Of a stretch of DNA of 44,023 bases, positions 43,997 through 44,023 are shown in pieces; position 1 is the first letter of the stretch; the number at the start of each line of letters is the position of its first letter. The notes under the pieces were generated by a model. The model worked only from the letters and a program-made list of their open reading frames with translations, did no database searches and was not told the DNA's origin. This stretch comes from Clostridium sp. (GTDB lineage: Bacteria; Bacillota; Clostridia; Lachnospirales; Lachnospiraceae), in contig JAMPGS010000008.1 of NCBI GenBank assembly GCA_023663815.1, positions 1 to 44,023 of the forward strand, read 5' to 3'. The position numbers and the translations under genes were made by a program.

Positions 43997-44023
43997 TTAT
44001 CAAAGAGCGTCTGAGAAAGACTT

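Overview
The window reads as chromosomal DNA of an anaerobic, probably motile Firmicute, most likely a member of the Lachnospiraceae. The evidence is the set of conserved Gram-positive gene neighbourhoods (rapZ-whiA-crh; cdaA-cdaR-glmM; comFC-yvyF; mbl-flgF-flgG), AGGAGG-type ribosome binding sites, sigma-A promoters of the TTGACA/TATAAT type, moderate GC in the core genes and AT-rich accessory patches. Almost all genes lie on the minus strand. The plus-strand genes are agcS, pyrG, a 59-residue orphan, the marR/oxidase pair and a DUF3048 lipoprotein. No tRNA, rRNA or CRISPR array was seen.

Layout from left to right. 1-1428: accessory patch with the start of a type I hsdM and a HipA-like kinase gene broken by a frameshift. 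1642-4698: an oxidoreductase and the divergent alanine/glycine symporter agcS. 4734-5055: a compact type I toxin-antitoxin locus. 5164-14258: class II aldolase, then a long minus-strand housekeeping run read as uvrC, hprK, glcK, murB, rapZ, whiA, crh, dagK. These cover excision repair, HPr/Crh serine kinase, glucokinase, peptidoglycan precursor synthesis, amino-sugar and cell-division control and lipid phosphorylation. 14356-17185: an AT-rich two-gene restriction-modification system resembling BcgI. 17372-21601: divergent ftsH and pyrG. 21668-24434: a short flagellin, an orphan small ORF, a decayed ParE/Phd toxin-antitoxin pair and a marR-oxidase operon. 24558-28842: a GDP-L-fucose cluster (PAP2-like, gmd, polytopic membrane protein, fcl). 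29272-30435: DUF3048 lipoprotein. 30633-42710: a long minus-strand run read as mbl, flgF-like, flgG, rod-binding protein, recD2, comFC, yvyF-like, two small membrane proteins, cdaA, cdaR, glmM, ptsH. 42938-44023: the C-terminal part of uvrA.

The genes link cell-envelope growth (Mbl, GlmM, MurB, c-di-AMP through CdaA/CdaR, DagK, GDP-fucose) with carbon control. HPr has His15 and Ser46, the Crh-like protein has Glu15 and Ser46, and HprK and glucokinase are both present. The less ordinary material is the type I toxin-antitoxin locus, whose two RNAs share a 22-nt element that also forms the anti-Shine-Dalgarno arm; two toxin-type loci caught in decay; the BcgI-like system; a 14-residue repeat in the FtsH tail; and several unrelated imperfect tandem repeats placed in the gaps between genes. 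I did not find a clear, wholly new multi-gene system.
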